The notes under the pieces were generated by a model. It was not told where the DNA came from, did not search any database, and worked only from the letters and a program-made list of their open reading frames with translations. From Psococerastis gibbosa (taxonomy: Eukaryota; Arthropoda; Insecta; Psocodea; Psocidae), in NCBI GenBank assembly GCA_963971405.1, contig OZ020488.1:8807261-8871260 (forward strand): 64,000 bases of DNA, in the 5' to 3' direction. How positions within the stretch are numbered: the first letter of the stretch is position 1; each line of letters starts with the position of its first letter. Below, piece by piece: positions 11,030-21,239 of this stretch. The position numbers were made by a program, and so were the translations under genes.

Positions 11030-11480
11030 TGATAGTTTGCTTCTGGGGGTAAAAAAATAAAAAAAACTAAATTTTAATGAAAAATGACAAAAAATAATTT
11101 TTCTGCGAAACATTTCTCTCGATGATTTCTACCTTTAGATACAGTATGTTTTAGGTGTTAAATTTAGTAACGAAACCCGACAGGTTACTTTCCCAAATAA
11201 CTATTTGGTTTTGTGCAAAAAAAATTTTTTGTTGAAAAAATGATAGAAAATTCACGCGTGCCACGCGTGCCCTGCCATTATTACTGTGTGGTAATGTGTT
11301 GGTCTGACCTATCTAGAATTTACCTCACCTCCAGTGACGCCAGGTGGACATCCCCCCCCTCCCCCGTGATATCCGAAATTTAACCGTAGGAAAATTATTT
11401 ACCATGAAATTACTGATTTTCTCTATCTACTAATTGATAAATTGGAAAGGATGTTAGAGTAAACTCGGACCGGTTCTTTG
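11030..11480 (+). mobile_element. Helentron-like repeat, copy D (truncated)
   Basis: Retains the half from GATAGTTTGCTTCTGGGGG to the stem-loop end ACTCGGACCGGTTCTTT. The TTGCTTTCC end and microsatellite are missing at the palindrome junction. Confidence 0.7.
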
Positions 11481-12007
11481 GATTGTTGGGGTACCACACT
11501 CGATAAATGGAAATTCCAACTAGACGCGCCGTTCCAATCCAAATGACATACATAAACATCACTTTAGTTTTAAGTATCAGTCGTTGGATAGGACCTAAAT
11601 ATTTAATAACTTGCGAATTAAATTAAAACTGACCCAGGGGTGGCCAATATTTACGTTCCATATCCCCTTTATGAACTAGTAGCACTTGTAGCTCCGTACC
11701 TAAATATTACTTTCATTATAATTGCCAGCTTTTATAATAAGGAAAACTTTGGAACAAATTTGTTTATCTTTGCCAGCAACTCAAGACTTAATGAGAAACT
11801 TCAGCACTTTATTTGTTTTTGTTGCAAACTATGGAAATCATAACCCTGGAGCCAAAGATTTATTCAACGAGTAGCGTGCTGTTTATATATTTATTATAAT
11901 AGAAGATTTGAAAGTTAGTTATCTTATTATGGAATATGGGATAGTTGTAAGTTACATGCTTGCAGTAATGTAACCATCGATACTTTATGCACACAGTATT
12001 GCTTACC
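11481..12007. other. Unassigned stretch
   Basis: AT-rich; a 67-codon frame at 11640-11843 without recognisable features. Confidence 0.25.
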
Positions 12008-12300
12008 CGTTTATACGTAGAATAAGGAAACTTCGGGATGGCTCAAATTTTTGGTTTCGAGATGTCAGTGAATTTACTCGTTTTGAGGTCCCAGGAACCC
12101 AAAGAAGTAAGTCTGTCCGTGGGTTTGGCTGTTGGTCTGAATGTCTGTTCGTCGATTTCTGGGCAAACTAGTTGATGGATTAAATGGATTTTGAAGAAAT
12201 TTGGCATGATGACGAAGGTTCACAAAATTCATAACTTGAGACCATTTTTTCTTTTTTGAGGTAACTCAAACTACCAAAACCTCCCTAAAAACAACTATAA
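12008..12300 (+). mobile_element. Helentron-like repeat, old fragment
   Basis: Diverged match to the TATACGTAG...GAAATTTTCGA...TGAGGTCCCAGGAACCC...TCGATTTC.GGGCAAACTA portion. It abuts a full copy in the opposite orientation. Confidence 0.55.
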
Positions 12301-13180
12301 GAACCGGTCCGAGTTTACTCGAACATGCTTTCCAATTTATCAATTAGTAGTTAGAGAAAATTGTTAATTCCGTGGTAAATAATTTTCCTATGGCTAAATT
12401 TTCGATATCTGGGGGGGGGGGGGGTTGTATACTTGACGTCACTGGAGGTGAGGTAAATTCTAGAAAGGTCAGACCAACACATTACCTCACAGTAATAATG
12501 GCAGGGCACGCAATGCATTTGAACGTGAATTTTTTATCATTTTAAAAAAAAAAAAAAAAAAATTCCACAAAACCAGAAAGTTTTTTGCGAAAGCAACCTG
12601 TCCGGCTTCGTTACTCAATTTAACACGTAAAACATGCCTGAAGGTAGAAATCACCGTTCGAAAGGTTTTAGCAGATAACTTATTTTTTAGTAATTTATAA
12701 TGAAAATTGAGCTATTTTTATTTTTTAACCCCCAGAAGCAAACTATCAAGGGGCAAGCGACCCCATGCATTTTGTTAACATTAATAACGACTTCAATATA
12801 TGTGAATTTAAAAGAAATCATTGGAGCCGTTTTTGAAAAATAAATTTTTTAGACGTTTTTTTTCTAGTTTTTTGAGAATAAACCCCCCCCCCAAATTGAG
12901 TTAGCCCAAAATAAAAAAAATTGTCCCGGGGTATGATTTTTTTGAACCTAAATGCCAAATTTCATCATAATCGACCGAGTTGTTTGCCCGGAAATCGACG
13001 CACAGACAGACAGACAGACATACAGACAGACATACAGACAGAGCGACAGACAGACATTTCGTAAAAAGCACTTTTTTTGGTTCCTGAGACCTCAAAACGT
13101 GTAAATCCGTTGAAATCTCGGAATCGAAAATTTCGACCATCACAAAGCTTTCCTTATACTACGTATATATTGGAAAGCAA
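12301..13180 (-). mobile_element. Helentron-like repeat, copy E
   Basis: Near full-length (about 880 bp) with both termini, a G run at about 12412-12424, a poly-A stretch at 12543-12560 and a long (GACA)n tract at about 13003-13053. The 80-codon minus frame at 12901-13143 is one of several in this family kept open by the periodic repeat. Confidence 0.8.
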
Positions 13181-13552
13181 TAATAGCTTTAGCTTCATTC
13201 TTTTAAAATGTTTTTTAGATAACATATAAATATGTACAATAGTTACAATTAATGTGATAAAATCCCACTAAGTCGCTTCCCCCTTGATAGTTATGCTCAT
13301 TGGGGCTGGGTGGGCCCCGGTGGATATGTTTCATTTTTATTTCAAGTTTCGGACACCGACGTTCCCAGAGGTCTAAGCAGAAGAGATGGGGCATTCACGC
13401 GCGCCAAATTTGTTTTTTAATCCAGGGACTACCTGCTACGTTTTTTTCAATGGCTGGTCAACGTGGGAACGTGGCATCAGGCGGTCCCAGGATTTAAATA
13501 AATAATTGCACCCTCGAATTTCCTATCTCTCCTATATAGAACTAGACGTTCC
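13181..13552. other. Unassigned stretch
   Basis: No assignable feature; a 65-codon frame at 13300-13497 has no recognised homology. Confidence 0.25.
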
Positions 13553-13599
13553 GTTTTTTATGACGGAGCAGTAGAATCCGGGATGATAGGCCGTGGTCA

Positions 13600-13630
13600 T
13601 TTCGTCAACATCTGAGGTGAACATCTTCAG
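13600..13630 (-). ncRNA. Hammerhead-like core (left arm)
   Basis: The minus strand reads CTGAAGA, a 6-base arm GTTCAC, a 7-base loop, GTTGAC and GAAA. One mismatch in the stem compared with the right arm. The cleavage side of the fold is not evident. Confidence 0.35.
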
Positions 13631-13707
13631 TGGAACTGCGTAGACTTCTAAGATTGTATCTTGGAGGCTAAGCAGCAGCTCCCATATTAGATGTCTACGC
13701 AGTTCCA

Positions 13708-13738
13708 CTGAAGATGTCAACCGCAGATGTTGACGAAA
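13708..13738 (+). ncRNA. Hammerhead-like core (right arm)
   Basis: CTGAAGA fits the CUGANGA consensus, GAAA follows at 13735-13738, and between them GTCAAC and GTTGAC form six Watson-Crick pairs around a 7-base loop. The first base of the core region is followed by CGTTTTG, which could form only a minimal stem III. Activity is untested. Confidence 0.45.
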
Positions 13739-13812
13739 CGTTTTGAAGTACACTTTCAGAACGACCACGGCCAATCATCCCGGATTCTACTACTTCGTCA
13801 CGTAACTCCGGC

Positions 13813-14393
13813 CTTTGCTATAAAATTGTTCCGTTTTATAGTCTTATAGTATATCTCTTCCGGTGCCATTGTGTTTTATTCCAGATGTTTTAGAGTGTGG
13901 AGAAATAAACACATTATTCTCCAGCTGGAAATAAAATGGGGGTCGTAAACGTTGACACAGGGTTGCAGCCCTTATAACGCTGAAATTGGTTAAACCCGGT
14001 TGCTGGAAGCTCTTTTTACTAAAATAAAAATATTGACGTGGATAGATGCGAAGGATAGCGGTCAGAAGCAGCAAACTCTATGAATTTTGAAGACGGAACA
14101 TATTCCTTGAATATTTTATGTACACCAAAATCGAATTCATCTCTGTGGATATTTATTTATCACTGGTTTCGTTGACCTACAGTTTTCTTTGATTTTTTTT
14201 ATTAGGCAATGCAATGGTGTGTTAAACAAATTTAAAAAAAAATTAGGGTATCTTTGGCAAGTGTGGTCCAAAATATTCAAGTTGGTAAAGTACTTGACCA
14301 CTAAATGGAATGCTGAGGTTCAAAACTCGACTTAGTTATATATGATCGGATGACGCTCTATGTTCTAGAGGTGTGTTCTTCTGTAGTTTCAAT
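13813..14393. other. Unassigned stretch
   Basis: No assignable element; AT-rich with a short minus frame at 13844-14074 that I do not recognise. Confidence 0.25.
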
Positions 14394-14750
14394 CTAGCGA
14401 TTGGTTTGCAGCAAATCTTTCCACCTCCTTCTCCACTCCTCCCTGTCATGGGCCGTTCTCTTGAGTTCCAAGTAGGTTCCGCATCTCACATCTTTCTTGA
14501 GGTCTTCTGCATACGCCTTCCTTGGTCGCCCTCTTGCATTGGTGCCTTCGATTGTGAATTCTATTATGGTGCTTAGTAGTCCTTCTTGTCTGATCACGTG
14601 ACCCATCCATTTTGCTCTTCTCACCGAAATGGAGGTAATTAGGGATCTTTTATCGTTTATCTTTTGAAGTACCTCTTCGTTCGTTATGTGGTCTCTTCAA
14701 GATATTTTCAACATTCTCCTATAGCACCACATTTCGAAAGCCTCCAGCTG
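14394..14750 (-). pseudogene. LINE-A reverse transcriptase C-terminus
   Basis: The minus strand reads LEAFEMWCYRRMLKIS, one stop, RDHITNEEVLQKI, VRRAKWMGHVIRQEGLL, GTNARGRPRKAYAEDLKKDV and a terminal WKDLLQTNR followed by a stop at 14394. This covers the same C-terminal region as 61345-61931. It is truncated 5' and carries a nonsense codon. Confidence 0.8.
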
Positions 14751-14784
14751 GAGGTGTGCACCTATGTAAAGAGGGTGTATGTCA

Positions 14785-15410
14785 CCTTGCCTAGGCTAGG
14801 TGACACTCATGCCTATAGTACTAGGGACAGGGATGATTTCGTGATCCCTATGCATAGAACCAGTAGGTATGAGGGTTAACCAGCGTAAAGGCGCCCATTC
14901 CACCGACAGGCTAGGGCTATTTACAAAAACGGTGACGTGGTAGCAGACATTCAAGACTTAGGTGGCGTTTCCACCGACCTCGCATTGCAGAATGCAAATG
15001 ACATTGACGGAAATTAGAATTTTTCTTTTTATAGAAATCTATAAAAATGTTTATACTTAACATATCCCATGACGCCATTTTTTAATTTTAGTTTGTTTGT
15101 TTGTGATTTTACGCATCATTAATCAATTTTAACTATGGCATAGAGGAAAATAAACATTTCCGTCAATTCTGCAATGCGAGGTCTGTGGAAACCCCGTCTA
15201 CGTCTTGAATGTCTGCTACCACGTCACTGTTTCTGTAAATAGCCCTAGCCGGTCGGTGGAATGGGAGCCTATGCAGGTGTTAGATACTTACAAGGGCTTC
15301 CTAGGAACATTAGAGAGGTGGAAGAAATGAGAGCTTTTAGAAGTAAGCTAAAGAGGCACCTTATGCTTATATGCTTATATGTGGAGGACATGATGTGGAA
15401 CTAGACAGCC
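14785..15410 (+). pseudogene. LINE C-terminal region split by a composite foldback
   Basis: The left part (about 14800-14880) reads HAYSTRDRDDFVIPMHRTSR. The right part (about 15277-15400) reads RYLQGLPRNIREVEEMRAFR then SKLKRHL. Both pieces match the tail of a common LINE polymerase class (H.YNTR..DDF..P.HRT....LP..IR). The composite at 14890-15269 separates them. A cousin is at 45740-46318. Confidence 0.65.
14890..15269. mobile_element. Composite foldback MITE, copy 2
   Basis: Outer ends GGCGCCCATTCC and GGAATGGGAGCC; outer arms ending in AGCAGACATTCAAGACTTA; an inner pair beginning GGTGGCGTTTCCACCGACC. It interrupts a LINE coding remnant. The flanking TWA triplet is no longer a clean duplication. 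Confidence 0.75.
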
Positions 15411-15470
15411 GGTGTTCATTTCATGATTCTCAGTGCAGATATTACTAAAACCATTAACAACAACACGTAC

Positions 15471-15644
15471 TGCAGCCTGATCGAGGGGATTATAATACCG
15501 GGGTTAAATAAATACCCTAGGATTATAACTGTAAACAAACAAATTTTGAATAGCACTTTCCATTATAAAATTATCTTGTTTACATTTTTAATACCAGGGG
15601 ATTAAATAAATACCGGTATTATAATCGCCTCGATCAGGCTGCTG
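15471..15644. mobile_element. Foldback element, CAGCCTGATC family, copy 1
   Basis: Arms GCAGCCTGATCGAGG...ATTATAATACCGG and the inverted CCGGTATTATAATCGCC...GATCAGGCTGC enclose TGTAAACAAACAAATTTTG...CACTTTCCATTAT. The same structure recurs at 26062-26236. The superfamily is not clear. Confidence 0.7.
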
Positions 15645-15924
15645 GTATATATTGCTTTAGGCTATTTTTAAGTGTTTCATTTATTTATTGCTATTGTGTC
15701 TTAGGTTTTAGAAGGTTTATTGTTCCATACTATAATAATAATATATAATAACAATTCGTGTATTTCTAACATGATTGACATAACAAATTATTCTGTTTAT
15801 TTTTAACCTGATGGTGTGCGGGGTACCTACCTACAAGTTGACAAAATTAATTAATGAAGTAATACATACAATAATACACCTATATAACAATACATACTTA
15901 TATCCTATAGTTATTATATACTTA
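15645..15924. other. Unassigned AT-rich stretch
   Basis: Low-complexity TA-rich sequence without an assignable feature. Confidence 0.25.
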
Positions 15925-16236
15925 CTTTACTTTATCCAACGCCCGAACGTGGTAGTTCAACCATTCGTCACCGAGCTTCCCAGGAGCGGTTCACCAAGTC
16001 ATCGGTCGGGTAGGTGAGAGCCGTGCAGTCCCTCAGGTGGTCTTTGTCCATTCTTCCACCGTGACATAGTGGACATGTGTCATCGGCGGCAAGGCCAATC
16101 CGGTGGGCCTGAAGGTAGTCATGGCCGGTATTGAGGTGGAATCTAGCAACAGCTTCTGCTCTCTCAAGGTTCCTACAAATGGGTCCCAGCACTGTAGCAA
16201 GATTCTCCCACTTTTTGCCAGTGTTTAGGGTCTTGA
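15925..16236 (-). pseudogene. Jockey/R1-like LINE C-terminus with zinc knuckle
   Basis: The minus-strand frame reads GPICRNLERAEAVARFHLNT, GHDYLQAHRIGLAADD, then CPLCHGGRMDKDHLRDC and SWEAR. The CPLC...H....C spacing is a C-x2-C...H...C knuckle found at the end of Jockey/R1-type ORF2. Truncated upstream of about 16236. Confidence 0.75.
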
Positions 16237-16287
16237 GATTTTCTATTTTATTCTATTCTACTCGAGTATGTTATTATATATGTTTTT

Positions 16288-17164
16288 TGCTTTCCAATTT
16301 ATACGTAGTATAAGGAAAGCTTTGTGATGGTCGAAATTTTCGATTCCGAGATTTCAACGGATTTACACGTTTTGAGGTCCCAGGAACCCAAAAAAGTGGT
16401 TTTTATGAAATGTCTGTCTGTCGCTATGTCTGTATGTCTGTCTGTATGTCTGTCTGTCTGCCTGTGCGTCGATTTCCGGGCAAACTACTCGTTTGATTTT
16501 GATGAAATTTGGCATGTAGGTTCACAAAAATCATACCTCGGAACCATGTTTTTTATTTCGGGCTAACTCAATTTGAGGGGTTTTTATTTTCAAAAAACTT
16601 CAAAAAAACGTCTAAAAAAATTATTTCTCAAAAACGGCTCCAACGATTTCTTTTAAATTCACATATATTGTAGTTGTTGTTAATGTTGATAAAATGCGGG
16701 GGGTCGCTTGCCCCTTGATAGTTTGCTTCTGGGGTAAAAAAATAAAAATGACTAAATTTTAATGAAAAATGACTAAAAAATAATTTTTCTGCGAAATCTT
16801 TCTATCGATGATTTCTAACTTTAAGCATGTTTTAGGTGTTAAATTGAGTAATGAAACCGGATAGTTTGGTTTCCAAAAAACTATTGGGTTTTGTGCAAAA
16901 ATTTTTTTTTTTTGAAAAAATGAAAGCAAATTCACGCTCAAATGCATTGCGTGACCTGCCATTATTGCTGTGTGGTAATGTGTAGTCCTGACCTATCTAG
17001 AATTTAAGTCACCTTCAGGTGGTGGACGACCCCCCCCCCCCCCCCCCCGTGATATCCGAAATGTAACCATAGGAAAATTATTTACCATGAAATTAATAAT
17101 TTTCTCTCTCTACTAATCGATAAATTGGAAAGCATGTTCGAGTAAACTCGGACCGGTTCTTTTT
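16288..17164 (+). mobile_element. Helentron-like repeat, copy F
   Basis: Full copy in forward orientation: TTGCTTTCCAATTTATACG at the left, (TGTC)n at about 16411-16463, the TTTCCGGGCAAACTA block, a C run at about 17032-17048, the second sub-terminal repeat TAAATTGGAAAGCA near 17132, and the terminal hairpin CGAG-TAAA-CTCG followed by GACCGGTTCTT. Confidence 0.85.
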
Positions 17165-17735
17165 AATTTTTGGCGCGGGACTCTTTCGAGTATTGGCGCC
17201 GGCCGGTGTGTTAGGTATTAACTTATTTGGTCATTGTTATTAGTTTTCGTTTAGAATGGTTCTCTTGGATATGTCTATAGGTGTTTCATGACTTCAGTCT
17301 TGATGAGAAAGTTTAATGTTGCTTTGACCGGCTCATGTTTGTCCCCAATTAAGCTTGGCAGGGTTGTGGGAAAGTCTGACTATTGCGTTTTTATCAATAA
17401 TATTATTGTTTATTAGAGCTAATTTAATTGGAATTTTATTAGGGTGAGATGGATTAGGGTTAATTTCTTAGTGTTTAGTTATTTATTAACAAAATATTAA
17501 ATCTTATAATGCTTGGAAAAAATCCAACCCAATCCATGTGCCTTACCTTTAACGGTTTCGAACAAACGCTCACGGACTTTTGCTGACAATGTCATGCAGA
17601 CGAGAAGGAGTCATGTGGGAGGCTCCTTTGTCAGTACTCAGGCATATACCCCCTCGTTGGCAAGGGTGGAACTGAGACCAACGACTAAATTGTTCCGTTT
17701 ATATAATTTAAAAGGCTTTCACCGTTTCACGGCCG
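17165..17735. other. Unassigned stretch
   Basis: No assignable element. A 77-codon frame at 17513-17746 runs into the Penelope-like segment and is not recognisable. Confidence 0.25.
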
Positions 17736-17880
17736 GAGTTACATGACGAAGCAGTAGAATACGGGGTGATTGGCCGCTTCGTCATCATCTGCAGTCAACA
17801 TCTTCAGGCGAACTGCATAGATTTCTAAGATTGTATCATGGAGGCTCAGCAGCAACGGCGTATTCTACTGCTTGGTCATG
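17736..17880 (-). mobile_element. Penelope-like terminal fragment
   Basis: Shares CGGCCGGAGTTACATGACGA, GTAGAATACGGGGTGAT and CATCTTCAG...ACTGCATAGATTTCTAAG with 13553-13812. The hammerhead-like core (17777-17807, minus) is degraded: GAAA has become GAAG and one stem pair is lost. Confidence 0.5.
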
Positions 17881-17900
17881 TTCCTTTTATGCCGAATCTA

Positions 17901-18092
17901 TAATTTGGGTGGATCCAACGGAAAATTCAGAGGGGGGGGGGGTTATAAGTGGTATGTGTAGGTGTGCAGCCTATACCCTCCCGAGAAATAGTTTTTATTT
18001 AAATATTTTTATTATTTTAAGAATTTTCTCATTTAGGGGAAGGGGGGTTAGGTTGTGACCCCCGTGACCTCCCCCGTGGATACGCGCCATTG
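17901..18092. mobile_element. hAT-like MITE remnant, GGGTGGATCC family
   Basis: Starts near TTGGGTGGATCCAACGG and ends GTGGATACGCGCCATTG. Colinear with the better copy at 60401-60588, including G runs and TTTACTCATTTAGGGG-type sequence. No clear target duplication. Confidence 0.55.
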
Positions 18093-18613
18093 GTCTGGAA
18101 CAAACTATTGGACGATACCGGTTTCCCCATATATCAGGTTGAAGTAATTCGCTGTTAACAGCTTGCAAATGATCAAATAATTGCTGCCGACAAATTGAAA
18201 TGTGAATTTCGAAACCAAAATAACATTGGGAAGATTTGGGTAATGGTCATGTGTCGGGGAAAGCCATTCCGATTAGCGTATCTGCCGGTTATCTCTTAAT
18301 ACCTGCCCTAATACCGCTCGTATGCTACCCATACCTGTCATGCGGAAAATCCGAAAAGCCTTAAATGCCTTAACTACTTCAACTTTACTCGTTTCTCTTT
18401 ATTTCCTGCTTTTACCTACACTTGTATACATAATGAGTAAAGTAAATTCATTCTCAACAACGCGATTAATTACAAAAGTACAAATAGTTCAGTCAGGGTG
18501 GCTCGTGGGAAGGTTACACTCATAGGTATACGATATCTAGATTTTTATTTTTCCAGGGTTGCCAGGATGGGGCAAAATGTTTTTAATGGTGTCCCCCTTG
18601 AGAAATGGCCTAC
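18093..18613. other. Unassigned stretch
   Basis: No assignable feature; short unrecognised frame at 18322-18525. Confidence 0.25.
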
Positions 18614-18616
18614 TTA

Positions 18617-18745
18617 GGTGGGGTTTCCACATACGTCAATGGTAAATGTGGTATTGACGTTTTAGCAGACATTAAAGACATACTAAAAATGTCTGCTACC
18701 ACGTCAAAACCATATTTACCATTGACCATATGTGGAAACCCCGCC
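18617..18745. mobile_element. Short foldback MITE with TTA duplication
   Basis: TTA at 18614-18616 and 18746-18748. Ends GGTGGGGTTTCCACATACG and CATATGTGGAAACCCCGCC pair almost along the full length. The centre contains TTTTAGCAGACATT and AATGTCTGCTACCACGTC, the core shared with the composite foldbacks. Confidence 0.85.
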
Positions 18746-18775
18746 TTATTAGTATGCCAATGATACAGACCATAA

Positions 18776-18972
18776 GCGGCCCCTACACGGTCAATAATAA
18801 TGACATTACCTTTTCAAGATTACAATAATGTAATGATCGTGTAAGGTGGACAAAGTTGGAATGACGAAAAATAATGATAAGGATCCGGATTTACTGATCA
18901 TAGCTGCATCATTACTGAATAGTAATGACATTACTGATAATGTCATTATTATTGACCGTGTAGGGGCCGTTG
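18776..18972. mobile_element. Foldback element with terminal inverted repeats over 30 bp
   Basis: The left arm starts CGGCCCCTACACGGTCAATA and is mirrored exactly at the right (ending ACCGTGTAGGGGCCG). Arms are about 32 bp perfect and continue loosely as TAATGACATT repeats. No coding capacity; target duplication not resolved. Confidence 0.75.
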
Positions 18973-19655
18973 TCCTAATGTATTGTGAAATCACACGAAA
19001 AGGGCGTTCGGGTTTGGTTTGAAAAATATATGTACAAAACACAGGGGGTGTATTCAAGTTAACAGCGATAAACTTTGGCTCATGCTCATACACATGAATT
19101 GCATTAATAAAAGTGGAAAAGGGGGTCCGGGGCGGGGGGTCTCCCCTGTGAGAAAGTTTGGAAATAATAGGTCCAAAACAGGGTATTTGATAGCAGTGAT
19201 GTATAGATTTTAATGACAGATATTTAAACCGTAACTGCAATAACTGAATTTTTCAAAAATTTTCGCTAAAAGAGGCATATAAAAAAGAAAAATGGCATAG
19301 TTGGGCCCAGAATTTCATTTGTCCTGCACAAGCATACGAATGAGTCCCATTGGTTTACGCTGTACTCCATAATATAAAAAGACAAATCAAAGTAAATAAA
19401 AATACAATATTTTGAAAGAAACTTTATTATTGTACTCGCGGACCCGACCGAATCAAGTCAGCAAAATTACGGGAACTGAAGAAAATATAGAAGGTGGAAG
19501 CAGTCGGGAAAATAAAAAAAGTTTTCCGAGAGGAGTGTTAGTGCGGTGCACACGTCTTTCCCAGCTAATAAACAAGTTTTGGAGTGGAAATAAAGATGAT
19601 GCTTTTAGTGTTAGTTCAATAACAACTGGGTAAAAGCATCCTGTCTTCTCGGCCT
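18973..19655. other. Unassigned stretch
   Basis: Includes a G-rich patch near 19118-19146. Frames on both strands are short and unrecognised. Confidence 0.25.
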
Positions 19656-20390
19656 ACAATCATTAATTTAACAAAACCTCTGTTCCTTCTGTTACCTTTT
19701 GACTTCTGTCACAACAGGTTTTTAACTTTCTTGAAGAAAAATCTTAGTTTTCCCAAGCAAACCGGACTAGCCTATACTTTTTCCCACAGAAGTGTAGAAT
19801 CAGCAGGAAAACATACACCTATTATGTTAGCCAGATTTTGTTATTTGTGGGGGGGGGGGGGTTCTGACCCGCCAGAGGTCAGGTAACCTCAATACATTTT
19901 AAACTATTTGGGGGGTCGGCCCCCTGGACCACCTCTGGCTACAGCCTTGGTTTCGAACCCCCTACTTTATTTGTTATATTAGCTACCCGCATAATATTAA
20001 ATGTAAAACCTTCCATTGTCAATCATTGTGTCAATTTAACAAAACCTCTGTTACTTCTGCTACTCTTTGGCTTCTATTACAACATGTTTATAACTTTCTT
20101 AAAGAATAAACTTAGTTTCCCCAATCAACCGGACTAGCCTACACCTTTTTCCGCAAAAAGTGGAGAATCTACAAACTGACACCTAACACTTTGGAACACC
20201 CCCCCCCCCCCGCTCAATTTTTTTGTTATATTATAACTATCATATTAAATGTTAAACCTTCTATTGTCAATCATTAGGTCAATTTAACAAAACCTCTGTT
20301 CCTTCTGTTAACTTATAGCTTCCGTCACTACAGGTTTTTAACTTTCTTGAAGAAAAAACTTAGTTCCCCCTCCCCCATCAACCAGACGAT
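19656..20390. repeat. Tandem repeat, period about 245 bp, about 2.5 units
   Basis: Blocks such as TTTAACAAAACCTCTGTT, TTTTTAACTTTCTTGAAGAA and ACCGGACTAGCCTA recur at about 19670, 20034 and 20279. The first interval is longer because of the insertion at 19828. Not coding. Confidence 0.75.
19828..19950. mobile_element. G-run MITE inserted in the first tandem unit
   Basis: Begins near TTAGCCAGATTTTG, has a G run at about 19849 and ends CCTCTGGCTACAGCCTTGG, like the CAAGGCCGTAGCC family. Tandem units 2 and 3 lack it. Confidence 0.6.
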
Positions 20391-21239
20391 CCTTTTGTTA
20401 GATTAGGAAAGATTTAGCAGACAAAAAGTACATGTACATATTAATTAAATTACTAATTTGCGCAAATAACAAATTTACATTGTCATCTATCGTATTACAA
20501 ATCTACACGTCTCAGCAAATATTTCGACTATTTCATAGTTTTCCTAACGTATAAATAGGAAAGCAAAAAATTGCCAACCCTAGAAAATCACCCCCCCCCC
20601 AAAGGCGTTAGAAAAAGACCTTTCAAACGAAACCCACGCTGTAGAAAATGTCCCCATTTACGACGCAAGCACTTAACTACCCTAAGATACATAAAATGTC
20701 AGCCTCTCTATAAGCAGTTGCGAAACTAGCCGACTATTATCGAAGATATTCCGGCGGCAAAGTTTGATTGGAGGGGGCAAGGGGGTGTGGGGGTAGAAGA
20801 CGGGGGAGGGGGGCAATGAAGATGCCAAAGGAGGCATTGTATACAGCCCTAATGTTTTCCTTATGCAAATACAGCGCCCTTCCTTCCATATTACACAATC
20901 TCCGCTAAATGAACAGACGGTTGTTTATAATAACATCTCTACGTAATGCGTTATCTATGGCCCTCTTGTTACATAGCGTTGTAATAGTCTTGAGTCTAGA
21001 CTATAATACATTTTTACTTAATGCTTGCTCTTTGAAGATGTATTGTACACTACTCACGTATTTCATTTCGACTTTTTGCTCTTCTATTTATTGCCCACGT
21101 TTAGTGTTATAAAATATAAGGAACAAGCACTTATATAAGATTTATTTTTGGGTAGTACTTTAGCAAAAAATGCAATATTTATGATAACTATGGCGGGATT
21201 TGGGCTATATTTTAAATAAATAAAAAAATAAAAAAAATA
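20391..21239. other. Unassigned stretch
   Basis: Contains a short match to the Helentron-like end (about 20540-20567, ATAGGAAAGCAA), C and G runs near 20590 and 20765-20815, and no coding feature. Confidence 0.3.

Larger units (their letters stand above)
13553..13812. mobile_element. Penelope-like terminal segments in inverted pair
   Basis: The block from GTAGAATCCGGGATGAT through CATCTTCAGTGGAACTGCG (13570-13645) returns inverted at 13693-13795. Each arm contains a CTGAAGA...GAAA hammerhead-like core. Inverted or direct terminal copies with such cores are typical of Penelope-like elements. No RT or GIY-YIG coding sequence is present. Related pieces are at 17736, 21846 and 58010. Confidence 0.55.

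Noticed and set aside
12990-13060. CRISPR-like short repeats (GACA tract)
   Set aside because: Simple tetranucleotide microsatellite inside a dispersed repeat, with no spacers and a eukaryotic context.
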